64,000 bases of DNA from Patiria pectinifera (Eukaryota; Echinodermata; Asteroidea; Valvatida; Asterinidae): the NCBI GenBank assembly GCA_029964075.1, contig CM057149.1, forward strand, positions 35,980,900 to 36,044,899, written 5' to 3'. Position 1 is the first letter of the stretch; the number at the start of each line of letters is the position of its first letter. This document shows, one piece after another, positions 22,963 through 36,773 of this stretch. The notes below the pieces were generated by a model, which saw nothing but the letters and a program-made list of their open reading frames with translations, did no database searches and was not told the origin of the DNA. The position numbers and the translations under genes are program-made.

Positions 22963-23395
22963 CTAAAACAACCTGATACCGATTACGTCTTGGACGAGGT
23001 TCAGCAGGTCTCCACATTTCTCCAAAACGTCCGCTGTGCTGAAATCACTGTATTCCTGTCCACTTGTCTTTGAGTTCCCCTGCGGGTAGCGAGGTTTACT
23101 GAAGTCGCAGTTCAGTTGAACTAGTTCATGTGTTACCTCAGACACTCGGCTAGAAGTTACTTCCCTGTGTTGGCAAACTGCCCTAGCTAGAGATATAAGA
23201 TCGTTACAGTTCATGTCTGGACATCCGTCCAGACTGTACTGAGCTGCTTTGAGAGCAGTTTCTGCGGCCTGATGTACCTGGAAGGCTATCCACTGAGTTG
23301 GGACTGGTTCATGTTGGCTCGTCTGCTCGGCAACCTTAAGGTGTTCCTTGGCCTGACGGAACCATAGCCGTGCTTTTCGTGGATCTGGGGTCTCT
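22963..23395 (-). other. SACS: HEPN domain of sacsin
   Basis: Residues from PDPRKARLWFRQAKEHL to the C terminus match a HEPN fold: an opening amphipathic helix with AKEHLKVAE, a second helix with AFQVHQAAETALKAA, and the sacsin-type tail with NCDFSKPRYP. In sacsin this domain dimerises and binds nucleotides. It closes the protein immediately before the stop codon. Confidence 0.85.
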
Positions 23396-26300
23396 CTAAA
23401 GGACGGCGGCACAAAGTTACCGTATGATCTGTTTGATCTGGCGCTGGACCGACTACGGTAAAACGTCTCTTGATATCGTCTGGCTTCTTCCCTGTCCCTA
23501 TTGACCTCGGATTCCCAGTACGAATACTGATAAGAGCACCGCTGGTTGGGCTCACTACCCCTTTCATGCCTATCTATTTCTTGTTTGAGGAATTGGAAGG
23601 CCCTATTGGCACGTTCCTGCTGGCCTGGATTCTTATCTGGATGCCACTTGCGATAGAGACGGTACAAAACTATCTTGCGTTCCTCCGGTGGCATTCCAAA
23701 TACCTCGTCAACCTCCTTCTTAATCTGCTCGTCGTCTTTCTCCATGTCTTCTGGGAGAGTCCCTTCGAAAACCGCTGCTGGTGGCACATCAGATGTAGGT
23801 TCCCCAGTGAAAGGAACGACTGTCATGTCTGGTTGTTTTGTTGGTCGCAGGAATTTATAAAGTCTCGTCACTTTAACAATGATGGGCTCCTTTCCTCCAA
23901 CATCGATTTTGTATCGTCTCGATAAGTTGACTGTCTCATCACCCTTGTCAATCTGTTCAAGGATTTTGGCATAGATTTGCTCAGTAGCACCATCCGCCGG
24001 TGTTTCTGACGGTACCCTTTCACTGGTTCCCAAGGCAAGGTCGTCACTATCATCATACTGCAACTGGTCTCCTTCGTCAATGTCTCTTTCATAACCTACT
24101 ATCTCATCTACGTGGAAACGGTTGTAGGGGTCATGATCAAGCAGGTGATGAATATCTCTTGGTATTAGAGTACCCGGGCTGTGCTCTTCCGGTTGGATAG
24201 TACTTGTTGTGATATCGTACTCAGGGATGTCAGACCGGGAAATAACTGTATTCATCTCAGCAAGATTCTGACAGTCCAAAGCGTGCGCACAGTGACGTAC
24301 ATGTTCAGGATTTAGTAGATGTCCTAGGAGGGCATTGCAACTGTCTGCAATTTGCCCAAAAGTCAAACTCTTCTGCCGAGAGAGCGAGGAGTGTTCCAGA
24401 TATATTATGCCCGCCAATTTGTCAAAATACGCTTCCCGCGAGTGCATGTGCTCTGCAATTTTATGTCCATTATTGTCGTATAAGCCAAGCTTCAATTCTA
24501 TTTTGCAGACGAAATTGTCGAATTCCTGGAGTTGTGTTATGTGCTCTTTGATGTCAGCACTCAGTTGTTTGTTTTCGAGCTGATGTTTTATAAGTCTGAG
24601 CAACACACGAGTCATCTCCTCTGATTTCACCTTTCGCTTGACGCCTTCCAGATACTCACAGTGCTGTCCAGCGGGGCAGTCTTGATTGGTGTCTAACGGC
24701 TTCTCATTCCATTCATCCCCAAGATTCTTAGGTCGGAGGGACTCTGGAAGAAGTTTAATGAGACGTATTTCGTCCTCAACCAGAAATCCGCACTGCTTTA
24801 CGGGAAAGATGAATTCCCTATCTGTTGGTGCAAGGTTATATTGCCCCATTTTGTTAGGGTCAGCATAATACAGATCAGTCGACCTCCTCAAGACGTATTC
24901 TGTATTAGGTAAATACAGCTCGGATGCGGAAAACGTGGATTGACCGCTCTCATTGTGCAACAGTAGGACAAGCATTGCTCTAACAGCACCCACGGCTGTC
25001 TTCTGCTCGTTTGGACCTAGACGTTGATTGCCACACTCCACTTTCATTGACGCCAGTACTCCTGCCAGCTGGTCAAAGGAACATGAATCGTTGGCTCCAA
25101 GCAGTCTGAGGACAGTACCAAACTTTGCCAATTCTCGTGGTACTTTGTACAAGTACGGTCGCAAAGACGGCTCGAGATTTCTGTCCATTTCAAATACCAA
25201 CTTATCGGCTCTCACCAATACACTTCCTTCTTCCACAAGACATACTGGAGTGCACTTCAACCGTTTAATGTCCTCACCATACTCATCCACGTTTAGACCT
25301 TCCAAGTATCCCAAAATCTTGCCCATGACTTCCTTTAACGTCTTTCTCTGTTCTGAAGGCAGTGTATCTTCCTTGTGAATCGCACTCTTTTTTCCCATCA
25401 CCCCACAAATGTTTTGTGTGTGCAAAACAACTTTATCAACAACCACCTTTTTAATTCCCAGGCAACCATGAACAGTAACACCCTCATGTATTTCCTCGTT
25501 TCTCGGTATGGCAGAAGAAGGTAGTATCATACAAACTGACCATACAAGCCCCAAATGTTCCTCCGACGCTGATCCTTGGTATGCAATGAATGCAAGCGCT
25601 TGGTTGTTGTCACTGCTCGTCAAAGAACATGCAGGATGGATGTCAAGCAGTTCTTTCTCGATTGGCACGGACTGAACGAACCTGATCGTTGCGATTTTCT
25701 TCAGGAAGTTTGGATAGCGGAGCTTTTTCCTGACATTCAGTTTATTTGTCAGAAGACGAGAGTCGCGACACAATGTTTCTCTCTGTTTGTTGTCTTGGAC
25801 TTTACCCGACCTTTTTTCTACCTCCTGTGCAAACTGAAGGAAGTCGGCTTGAGTTACTTTTAAATGGAAACCAATTCTCTTCAGGAAATCTTTCAAGGTT
25901 TCCATGGATTCTGGCAGTAACTTGATTGGGTCAATCAACGCTTTGAAGACAGAATTATCACCGTTGTAAAAAAACCTTGCTTGTCGTGGTATGTCCGTTG
26001 TATCTGGAATGAACGCAATATGGGAAAGACGCTCGAGAATTTCGTTTTCGTCCGGTTCTGAAGCTTGGTGTAGGATGTTATCTCTGATGAATTCGACGTG
26101 CTGTAATTGACCCTCTTTACTGAGCAATAGGAAACTTGGAAGTATGTACTTGAGATACATGCCAGCTTGTGTGATAGGCGTTACTCCTAGCTGTTGGTAG
26201 ATCACATTCAAGCTACGATTGGGCTCCAATATAGCACAGCACATGTTGTCCATCCAGGTCTTGGCTTCATTCATCAACTTTCCGTAGCCATCTGCAGTGT

Positions 26301-29300
26301 GGTAGTGACCAAAGCGGTCAAGATCGGTAGTGTTGTCTTCTCCTAGAAGTTTGAAAACTGGGAGCTTTTTGATAGTTTTCATGATGTCTTCCGACAGATT
26401 CTCGTCAGCTTGAAAATAACGAAGAAGAGTGTCGCACTGTGAGAGTGTCGGATGACCAATGTCTCCCTCTGTTTTTTGCACGAATGCGATCACATCTGCC
26501 ACATCTTGTCTTGACGATGTCAGGGCTAAGTTTTTTTGAAGTAGATCTTCTAGTCCTGCTGGTGCATGCAGTACGTGTTTTTGTACATCACTGCCAGTAA
26601 AGGACGTCTTGAGCTCACACATAAGGTCCCGCGAAATGGAAGGGAGACCAAGGCTGCTCAGTACATCGGCTATTTCCATTCCATGCCCCACTTCGCATGG
26701 CAGCAATAATACAGTTTTGGATAAAGAAGGGGGCACCAGTTTACCCGACATTGTGGGGAACATTGGCCATTGGTTAATGCATTTTAGGGAGCCCTCCTCT
26801 ACTGTCTCACTGCAGATAAATGCCCACAGATGTCCAAGCCACGACTTAGAGGGATGACCATCTTTGTCTGGTGTCCACTCAACGTGCTGATTGCAACCTT
26901 GCCAGCTCTCTGGCAGATGCTTCCCAAGGTGTTGGGCCAGGTCCATTATGGTAAATTGCTTAAACATTCCACTGCTATAAGCAGCCTCGGAATTCTGTTT
27001 CTTAAGCTTCTTGAACCAAGCGATGCAAGATGGAACAAGCTTGCTGTGAAGGAATATATCATTCAGACAAGGTAGTACCCTGGAGTGGTTTGTCACATAT
27101 GAACTATCACACGTTGAAAACTTACGCAATATGCCATCATTCGTCAGACGGATGGGTAAGCCATTCAGCTCAGCTGGATTTTTGATACCTTCAAGGCAGT
27201 ACTCGAACACTGTACGCAAAGTCTGGATGTTCTTGAATTTGGTTTCCTCCAATCGAGCAGGGATGGTCTGTGCCACTGGATTAGATCCAGATGAAAGATG
27301 CTGAACGACAGATTGCGGAGATACAAACTTTGCTCCAACATCGCAAGCTTGAAACGCCGAACATACATCACGGGAGCTGGCCAACAGGTTGAAGTTGACA
27401 CTCAGCAAAAAGGAGCGTATTAACTCCCGTGGTGTAGGCCTACTCACTGGGATCAAGCCGGCATCAGGCAAATCGAGATCAAAGTTATCAGTGAAAGCAT
27501 GACCTTCATCACTGTTTGGATGATGCCAGGTGGTTTTGACATTATCTTCGGGTAGAGTTACAACAGGTAAAACCTTCAAGTTTTTCTCACTGATGTACCG
27601 AAGCGTAGCTTTTGCTAGGAGTTCCCACTCTCCACTATAGCTCTTCAAATGCTTTGGAAAGAGCTCATCATATCGCCAAAGGTGCAGTTTCAAAGACTTG
27701 ACATCAGCTTCCCCAGGTATTATTCGCCCCGCATGCTCAATTAATTTAGCATAAGCTGGGGCGAGTACATGCTCTACCAGTATTCGATTCCATCTATGGA
27801 TGAGTGGGCTCTCGTCTGAAGTATCATCTGATTTCGCATAATCATCGCATTTTGCAAGATTCTTTCTTGCCGAACCCAACTCAAACGTCCCATTCACGTG
27901 CACTGGTAAGTTGGTGTAAACCGGCAGTGGGAGAAAGCAGTAGGCCTTGTGCCGCTGAATTGTTGTCATCTCCGTTCTGCTATCCTTGAGAAGAGCCGCT
28001 ACTCCACCACGTGGAATCTTTAAGCTAAAAGCCCTTGACACCGACTGACATTCAGACTCCATACCTTCAAACCCCAGCGTCTGAGAAATGAGCCATGTTT
28101 GTTCAGCGCCAAGCAAGACACTTGTCACGAGGGTGTACACTTGAGACATGGGCTCAACTGTCTCACAGGGGTCATCTGTGAAAAGCTTGAGGTGCTCTGC
28201 CAGCTTTGAGCGTCGATCTTCGTCTTGTTCTGATAGCTTTGCACTGATGCTGTATTTTGTTGTCAGGTTGTTGGTGTGTTCATCAATACATGAAACACTG
28301 ATCGTTTTGATGTTGTTGAGGAAAAGAAGAGCTTCATCTGACACTTTTTGGAATTCACCAAGCAGCTCCTTTACTCTCCTTGGATGGTAGGTCTCTTCAG
28401 AAAGCCTGGATTGCTGTTTCCTGAGTGGGAACCGGAAAACTGTTCCCCCCTTTCCATTAAAGACAGGTATATCCTCCAGATATCCTCTCAACATGTCCGG
28501 GAATTTTTCCCTGAACCGATCGTCTGCCAACAGTTGTTTCCCGGGTGAATTATTCTGTGTCACTGGAAAAAACATCAACAGCGGATCAAACACACAAAGG
28601 GTGTCACTGTTGCTAAGGAAACTCGGGCAATCAGTCAGGTGGTAAACTGCATTGAAACCGATTCCAAATTTCCCAGTTGTTGTAGTGTCGTCTCTCTTTC
28701 CTCCAACGCCTACCTTTTGAATGCCTTTGATGTCTGCCTCAGTGAATGGCTTGTCATTATACACACAGAGCGATGGAAGGTCTCCTACGGCAGCCCAGGA
28801 ATCACATATGACCTTCTTTGCTTCGTGATGACGTGGATCGTAAACAAAGTGTATTTCTGTTGATCCTGCATCATCGGCATTTTGCAGAAGCTCTTTGAAT
28901 ACATCAGAGACGTTTGGATACAACCCTAGTATGTTATTCAGACGATCCGCTAGTTCTTCACTCTGGCCGAAATGTATTGCAAACCCTTGCAATGGTAGGC
29001 AGCTATCAATGTACTTCTCCCTTTCAGTGATGATACCCAACACCTTAGCATAAACAGGGGACGATACATCTCGATGTGTGTACTTTTCTTCGTCATGACT
29101 TCCCTCCCATTCCATATCGTTGTATGTCAGCTCTTCTGGTGACCGCAAGATCCCGCAGATGTCTGGGACATAGATTAAGCCTTTTGGTAAGCTGCTGTCC
29201 TGGCTACCTTCAGTGTTTTTTCCATGCTTTTCTTCTAACTTTGAGACAATTTCGGACAACATCGACGTCGCGGTTTTCAGGTCTGATTCATTTAGAGGTT

Positions 29301-32300
29301 TCTCGCCATAGGTTTCCTTCAGATGCTGAAGAGTTTCGAGGAAGTCCTCCAGCTGAAAGTGATCTCTTACTCCACAAATCCGCAACAGGTTGCTGAATTG
29401 AGTGAGCTCATGGGAAACTTTGTACAGATATGGTCCATCTTTGCCTTCGTAGTGAAAAGCGAGTTGTCTACACTTTCTGAATTGGCCATCACAGAAAACG
29501 AATCCTTTCGAACGAAGCTTGTTCACAGCAGCACGATGCTCTTCACAGTTTGGAGACTCCACACAGATTTTGCTCTGGAGATATAGGTATATATTGCGAA
29601 CCATTGATGTTTGATGAGCCACCCCAGGTGCTTGATTGATCAAAATAACAAGCTGTGAAATGACATCATTGACTGCAACTTCTTTTCCCGTGAATCCAAG
29701 AAAGGTTTTGACCTTGTCACTCATTGCCTCAGATCCCAATCTGTTCTCGTCCAATAGTGGTCGAACTGACCCAAGAAGGTTCTGGTGTTCTGGTGTATGA
29801 AGCATGTCTGCAGGCATAAACTCATTGTCAGAGTGATACCAATCAAGAGGATAGCCTGGAGGCTTCTCCAGGACTGGAAGGAAAGCTGCTTGTTGGATGC
29901 GTTTCCTTTGATTGGGTGTTGGCTCGTCATACCTTCTGAGCTTTTCATCCATCAGCTTTAAAAGAGTCACGCACCTCTGGACAACATTCTCACCCCCAGA
30001 AAGTGATTGTGCTCTCTCACAAATATCTTCCCAAGATAAGTCATGCGAAGCCATTCCTAGCTGGGATAAAGACAGAAGACGTTCTTGTTTACGGTACAGC
30101 TCTCCATATGGAAACCGGCAGTCAGTCTCGCTATACAGTGATCCAACTGGTGATTTAGGATTCACCAAATCCTGAGGTCTTGCCAAGTCTTCTCCTTCTG
30201 GGGAAGTCGGTATACACTCCGTAGCCTTCAGTAATTCATCATAATCTTCCAGTTTTCTTTCTCCAAGACGAAGGTCTAACATGTAAAGAACAATCCTGTT
30301 TCTGTGGGTAGACTCGATGTCTTGAGGGTTACTCTTCAACATCGGAAATAATACCTCAGATAAAAATCGCTGGATGTTGAAGGTGTTGCTGTCGAAAACT
30401 TCTTGAGCGTCTACTTGTTTGATGCTGTCAACTACATCTCTTTCCAGTTCGACCCATCGTTTCGGATCCTGATTCTTGCTTAGCACAGTTGTTATGCTTC
30501 GTCTCACCTCTTCAGGATCTGTCAATCCCCAATCAGTGAAGAAACATCGATGGACTGATACCCACTTACTTTGGTGAAAGAATACGTCTGGGGCATCGAC
30601 ACAACTCGCTATCATCTTGTAGAAGGCTTTAACGAAAGGATGAAAATCAGTTTCAGACTCACTCCATCTGGGCCACAAACACTGGAAGTTGCGAGCATCA
30701 ACAACATCTTTTTCATGCAACATTTGAAGATCTTTCAGTAAATTCACAAAAGCACGCAACAAGACTGATTCCATGAAGCAGATATTCCAATGGGTTTCAA
30801 ATTCTCCCGTGTCGGAGGAGGATTTGCTCCATAGCTGGCGGCGGTTAGGTTGCAGCAAGAAGTTGCCATTGACGTGAAACGGTAGCCCAGTAGAGACGGC
30901 AAGAGGAAGATAACTAAAGGCCTTGCCCTGGGTGGTTTCAGGGGTCAACCCTCTTTCACCAGATATTAATTGTACAGCAACTCCACCACACGGCATAACT
31001 CCAGCTTTGATGCCCTCTTTGGTAAGGGAGAGATCAAGAGATTCTCCCGTTGCCATGCAGGAGCTGATGATGAAGTGAAACGTTTCTTTCTTTTGTTTCT
31101 TTTTCCCACCCATACCCAATACGCACCTTTCCTGATTCATCTTCACAATCATAGTTGTCTCTGGAACAGGCAAATCAGGATCAGGTAGTTTCACGCGTTT
31201 CGCCGTCGTTTTCAGGATACCTCGTTGGGTCTTCAAGTCGTCAGCTGGAGCTGTCTTCAAGTCGTCAGCTGGAGCTGTCTTCAAATGGTCAGCTGGAGCT
31301 GCAATTGAACGAGGCAGCTGTCTGACCAGTGAAACAGTGACAGACATTACAGGTTTCCTATCATCAATGTTTTCAGACTCAAGCTGTTCCACAGTAACAT
31401 GAACCACGTTCTGTGTAAAGAGAAGCAGAGTAGATGCCGACTTCTGCAAAGCTTCTAACAGTGTTTCAGTACTCTTCTTCGAATCAAAGACAGAATCTGA
31501 GATTTGATTTGGCTGTTGGCCATCGGCTTCCGCTTTTGTCCGCAGTGGTAACCTGAAGAGTGTGTGCCCGAAGTGTGCAGCCTCTGGCAGCTTACAACCA
31601 AAGATGCCATTGTATGGTTGGAACTGGTTCGGATAACTCCCAAGCGTCCGTCTGTGGCTTTCATTTGTTAGATCGAGTTTGATACCTGGCTGTGCCGGCT
31701 TGACACGGGATCCAAGATGGGTTGCTCTTGGATCACAAATAAGCACATACGGTCCGCTCACAACACTGGGAATATCGGTCAAGTGATAAACTGACGTGAA
31801 TCCCAATCCGAACCTCCCAACTTTGTCAAGCTGATCTTTCTTGCTCTGGGCAGCTATATTGCAGATATTTGCAATATCATCTTTTGTGAAAATGCCGTCA
31901 TTAAAAACCCAGAGAGCAGGTCCATGACACGATTTCATTCCTTCGCCCATAAGGTCGTGAGCTGTTTGCTTGTTGTCGCGCCAGTCTAGAAGGAATTTGA
32001 CTTCAGTAGCTCCAGCATCGTCAGCGTTTTGAATCAACTCGTTAAAGATGCCTGGGCCTTCTTTGTACATATCAAGATTACGCTTGATTGCATTCACTGT
32101 CGTCTCGTGTGGTCCGGCAACCTCATATCCATACTCTACTGCTTCAACTGGAGCAATCACGTGACTCAGTGGTTGCAATCCCAATTTCTGAGCAACCAAG
32201 TTGGGTATTAACTCATGAATTAGTGGCTTGTCGAAGTCTTGGGGACCTTCTTCGAATATCTGTCTTGCAAGTCTCTCCTCATCAACATACAGGCATTGCG

Positions 32301-35300
32301 ATGGACATGTCATGTGTAGCTTTCTTTCTCGGCATCTGGGCATTCTACATGGAACGAGGATCCCTGGCATCTTGCTGTCAAATCTTTCTTGGTTAACCAT
32401 GTGGCTTAAGATGTTGCAGACAAGATTTAAGTCTTTCTTGTAATCCTCTTCACTGGAAACCGTGTTGGCTTCATGCTTTTGACTGACAATTTGTAGCACT
32501 TCGCAGAAAGCGCTGTCTTGGAAGGTCTCTTGGACACCCATGCTATTTAGGAAACTGCCGTACTGGAGACAATCCTCTGGAACAAGGCGTAGATAAGGGG
32601 CCAAACTAACACCAAGTGTCCCGTTGCTCATGGCCATCTTGTCAGGAGTGGTGAAACCAGATCCATGCCACACCCATGGTTGTGGAGCACTCATGTGCTC
32701 GTGAAAAAGGTGTCTCACTTGTACATAATTCTCTGCTCTAGTGAAGAAGGAATATATCTCGGACACTGTATGAGAAACAATATGCACATTATCGCGAACA
32801 TTCTGGTAGTTGTTTGCAACATTCTTCAGATGACGCACTACCCGTTCGACGTGTTGGTAGTTGCTCGAATCAAGATTGTGTCTCCATACAAAGGCATTCA
32901 GTAGTTCATCTTGTACGTCATGTAACCTGACGAGAGGGAGCACAGAGCCTTGAAGCAGAGCAGAATCAATAAGTCCTACTTGTCTGGGTGAGTAGAGTGT
33001 ATTGGAGTTTCCAATCCAACCAGCCTTGTTAGGGTAGTCAGCAGGTGGTGAAGCTTCACACGAAACCCAAGACAGATCTTCAAGAAACTTATATAGTGCT
33101 TTACATGTCCTGTTGCTCGTGACCTGTTCACGTAAGAGACTTGGAAAGTGGTTGATGTGTTGTAAAATGACTGATCCCCTTTCAACATCAGCGCAGTTTG
33201 TGGTTTGGGAAACCTCCGTTGCACACATCAAAACGTCACCTGGTGACACGTCTGCCTCTGTTTTGAGTCCGACCCGTTTCAAGTTGTCTAGCAGTCTGCC
33301 TTTGGAATACTGTCCAACTGGAAACCTGCTGCTTCCTCTAAACATCACCTGAAGGGTTTGAGAGGGCTCGAACAGCTCCTCTGGACTTGCTTTGCGTTTA
33401 GAAATTGGAATAAATTTTAGGCCTGTCACCAAGTGGTCAAATCTTGCTTGCTGCAAGACCCACTTTATGATCTTCAATGATTCGTTGTCACTATAGAATC
33501 CTTCCTGTACTGCAGGGAGGACGTTTCCTTGTAGAAACTCAACAACAGATAGCTTTTTAACCCCAAGTTGTAACAGTAGGTTGTCCGACTCATCAGATCT
33601 TAGCATAATACATCGACGTCTCAGAGCTCTCACTGGTAACTCAAAATAGTCACCAGGAATTGAAGTTGGACATGTCCTGACTGCAATATATTTCCCATCA
33701 CTTCCAAGAAAGAAAGAGAGAGACTTCAAGATGTCACTTTGTCGGGTCGTTAAGTGCTGGAGTTTTGCGAGGAATGCACATAGTTCGTCTTTTGTGCTTG
33801 CAGCCAAACCTTGAACATGTACATCGAGGTTGTTGTGGCTGCACGCCTCTAGAATGGCCATTACTCCTTCAGGTGTCGAAGTACCAACAAATCTGTTGAC
33901 ATGTGGGTGATCACTTACATAAGACGGGAGATCCCGTATAACAACGGCCTCAACAGACTCAAGAAATGAGCAGATGTTATCTGACAAGAGTGCTGGATAA
34001 CGCCCATAAGAGCCCCCCTCCTGCACCTGGCAAATTAGCTTACTCTGTTGCAGTCTGGCAATGCGACCGTGTTCTACCGGAATGAGGGGAATACCTTTGA
34101 ACGCCTCAAGGTCTGTTTTTGCCAACCATCTCCAAAACTCCTCTAACCACTCCTTTGTTGGTTGTTGGTCCTGTCCCGGGGTCCATGGCATGGTATCATC
34201 TGTTCCTCCTCTCCACGTGCTTGGAAGCATCTCTTTCAATAGAGGTGCAACATCATTAACGCCAATGCGTTTTAGCTGTGTGTGCTCCTCTATTGTCGGA
34301 TCTGTTAGCAATGTTGATGGTAGGTCACTTGCAGCGAATTTTGACGCCCCATTTGGGATCAGAGAACTTGAATTCTCTGTGGTCGCAATGTATACTATTG
34401 GCGCATCTTTACAAAACGCAACAAAATCGCCACTCTGCAAGGGAAGCAGACGCAGGTTTTTCAGATCACAAACTGGTTCATTGGTCACGTATTTAAGAAG
34501 CTCAAACTTCTCGTCACGTGACAGGAACTGCAGTGGATCCCCTCTGATCCAGTCACTCACAAGTGCAGGTGTAACCGTGTTGTAAGTCACACCTGCCCAT
34601 TGAAGAGACTCCAGAACGTGGTGCGGAGGCTGCGCAACTGGACAACCTTTGATTCTCAGCACTTTTGAAACCAAGGGGCTTCCCTCGGGGTCAACATACA
34701 CGTCCATTGGCTTTTTCCAGGAGCCGCCATTATGCTCTGTGTAGAAGATGGGCTCGTTCGCTAGCAGCTGCAAGAATTTCTTGACCCCAGCTGACCAATT
34801 TGCGTGTATGTGCTCAATGGAAGGCCACGCTTTATACACATCCAACGGCTTCGTCGGATCAGACAGATCTTTACTCTTCTTTATAGCAGCCTGGATGACC
34901 TTTGCATAAACTTCCGGAAAGACTTTCCGTGTAAGGAGCTTGTTCCAGAGTGCCTTGTTGTCATGCTGGGACTCTTGATCTGGCCACTTGATACTACGAC
35001 GGTTGTCTCCAAGACCGAAGTAGCCGTGTACGTGGACTGGCAATCCAGTCTTCTCACTCTCTGGCAAAGGTAGGAAGCAAAACACACGGCCACTTCGCTG
35101 TTCGTCATCTAAACCTGCTGTAGAGCTTATTAGGAAGGACATCCCCATCCATGGCAGCAACTTCAGTTCATCATCTTTGCTCAGTTCTTGGAGACGTCTG
35201 GATGTGCTCTTTAAGCTGTTCAAGATGATGTATCTGCTGGTCGTTTGAGCTGTCTGTGATCCAGTTTGCTTCTGGATTCGTACACAGCTCATTGTTTGAA

Positions 35301-36773
35301 TGTCTTGATTCGAGATAATGTGGCTTAGGAATGTTGTTCTGTCCATACGAAGCTGATGACGATCGTCTTCGTGAATCTGTACCTTACAAATAAGTCTAGG
35401 ATTCTCATACATATGATCTCTTTCATACACGGCTATGGATTCTACATGCTTGAGAAACAACAGAGAGATCTCTGCATCTCTCTGGAATGACGCAAAGAGG
35501 TCATGCACACGGGCATGATCAGTGAACACCGACTTACTGACCAGTGATTCCCTGGTTCGCAATGGAAATCGAAAAACAGTACCCTCTAATTTACCGTTTT
35601 CAAAGTTGTGTTTATTACAGTGAAACAAGTCAATCAGGTATGGTGAAAACTGGTCTGGAAATTCAGCCAGAAGATCGGCTGTCATCTTCCACTTCTTACC
35701 ACGCCTGCCTTTGTATCTTGTGTTGGTGTGAGGGTCATGGATGAAGTTCTTCTCCAGTGGGTCCAAGAAACCGATTTTGTTGCCACTGATGATGCAGGGC
35801 ATGTCTGTGAGGAAAAGAAAAAATTGAAAACCTTGATAATCATGACTTTTGTGTGAAATTAAAAGTACGCTAATGTAAAGAGTATGTTGATAAAAAGGAG
35901 GTTGTCAGTAAACATGTTACTCACCTGTAAGATGGTAGACGGAGATGAAGCCCAGGCCGAACCTCCCAACCTTGGTAAGATCTTCCAGCTTCCCACTCTA
36001 CTCAGGGTGCTGGATGTTGTACCAGTCTTGCTTCTGAAAGGTTGCATCATTGTAGGCATACAGAGCTGGTCCTTGGAAGTCCTTCAATGTCTCAGACCAC
36101 AATTGATGGCTCGGATGTTGTGTCTTGTCGTAAAGAAAAATCACATTCTTTGCTTTTGCATCATCTGCATTCTGCACAAGCTCCTGAAATTGACAGATAT
36201 TTATATTCAACAGGACAGCTTTAACTTCGTTTTTCTATTCACAACGGTCAAACCCGTGATTAAAAAAACACAAAAGGTTGAAATTAGGTTTTTTTTATAT
36301 ACAAAATTGAAAACACATTTTGTAAAATTTCTAACGATAGTCTTTCTGCATCGTGTACAGACGAATATTCCTACCTTCAAGATCTGTCCACCTTCCGGGT
36401 ATTTGTCCAGAACCCTCTTAAGGTAGATGTGTAGCGGTGGCAACTGCTGCCCAAAATCCCCGTCCTCTGCAAAATGAAAAATACGCTTTAAGGATTATTA
36501 ACATAGGTCTAATCAGCATCATTTATCAAGGGGACTATTTTGTTCGTTTTTAGGACCCATATCTCGCCATCATCACTCGAGTTGATCATTGGCGTAGTCA
36601 GGATGCCGTTTTTACCAAGACCAAGAATACTAAGATACCTCTTACAAAAACTGTGGTTCTAGTGTGGCTCAAGTTCACGTTGCTTTTATATGAGAATACA
36701 TCATTAATGATAGAGTCTTTAATAAAAACAGGTCATTTCACTGATAGGACTTACCATCACTAGAATCTGACAT
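22963..36773 (-). CDS. SACS: Sacsin (SACS), giant-exon gene with an internal TAG
   Basis: Coding exons: 36773-36755, 36466-36375, 36183-35925 and 35804-22963 (12,842 bp), all GT-AG and in phase, 4403 codons before the stop; human sacsin is 4579. The start ATG at 36771-36773 has an in-frame TGA 9 bases upstream (36780-36782). Three sacsin repeats, each opening with a GHKL/HSP90-like ATPase N-box: ELVQNADDA (residue 38), NELIQNADDAG (about 1378), KELLQNADDAG (about 2428), each followed by a GRFG or GKFG loop and GF.[SA]VYHLTD. A DnaJ domain carries HPD at about 4178 and a HEPN domain fills about 4260-4400. This order is diagnostic of sacsin, a co-chaperone-like protein of mitochondrial and cytoskeletal quality control. 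The N-terminal ubiquitin-like domain of vertebrate sacsin is absent. Codon 99 is TAG (35998-36000); otherwise the frame is intact, and the 12.8-kb exon alone could encode 4279 residues from the Met at 35802. Confidence 0.95.
23560..23735 (-). other. SACS: DnaJ domain of sacsin
   Basis: The segment EVDEVFGMPPEERKIVLYRL then RKWHPDKNPG has the helix II/III organisation of a J domain with the HPD tripeptide encoded at 23635-23643. HPD is required for stimulating HSP70 ATPase, so this J domain looks competent. Confidence 0.9.
31229..31300 (-). repeat. SACS: In-frame 24-bp triplication inside sacsin
   Basis: Three adjacent 24-bp units (31229-31252, 31253-31276, 31277-31300) encode three versions of APADDLKT, the outermost reading APADHLKT. 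The first two in plus-strand order are identical. The unit is a multiple of three and keeps the frame, in a charged linker within the second repeat module. It is a candidate length polymorphism. Confidence 0.9.
35998..36000 (-). other. SACS: In-frame TAG in sacsin coding exon 3
   Basis: The exon reads ...WYNIQHPE-TAG-SGKLEDLTKVGRFGLGF... and aligns without a gap to human [26 protein letters not shown], with TAG opposite an Arg. One base change from CAG would give it. An intron removing it would have to be about 30 bp or less, too short for animal splicing. Downstream sequence stays in the same frame through the splice into the giant exon. Confidence 0.85.

Noticed and set aside
34061-34585. 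174-residue frame antisense to sacsin
   Set aside because: It lies wholly inside the sacsin giant exon on the opposite strand; a shadow of real coding sequence.
35990-36010. A tiny intron removing the TAG in sacsin
   Set aside because: A GT (GTAGAG) overlaps the stop, but any matching AG before the conserved KVGRFG motif would leave an intron of about 30 bases or fewer, and the alignment to human sacsin is already gap-free.
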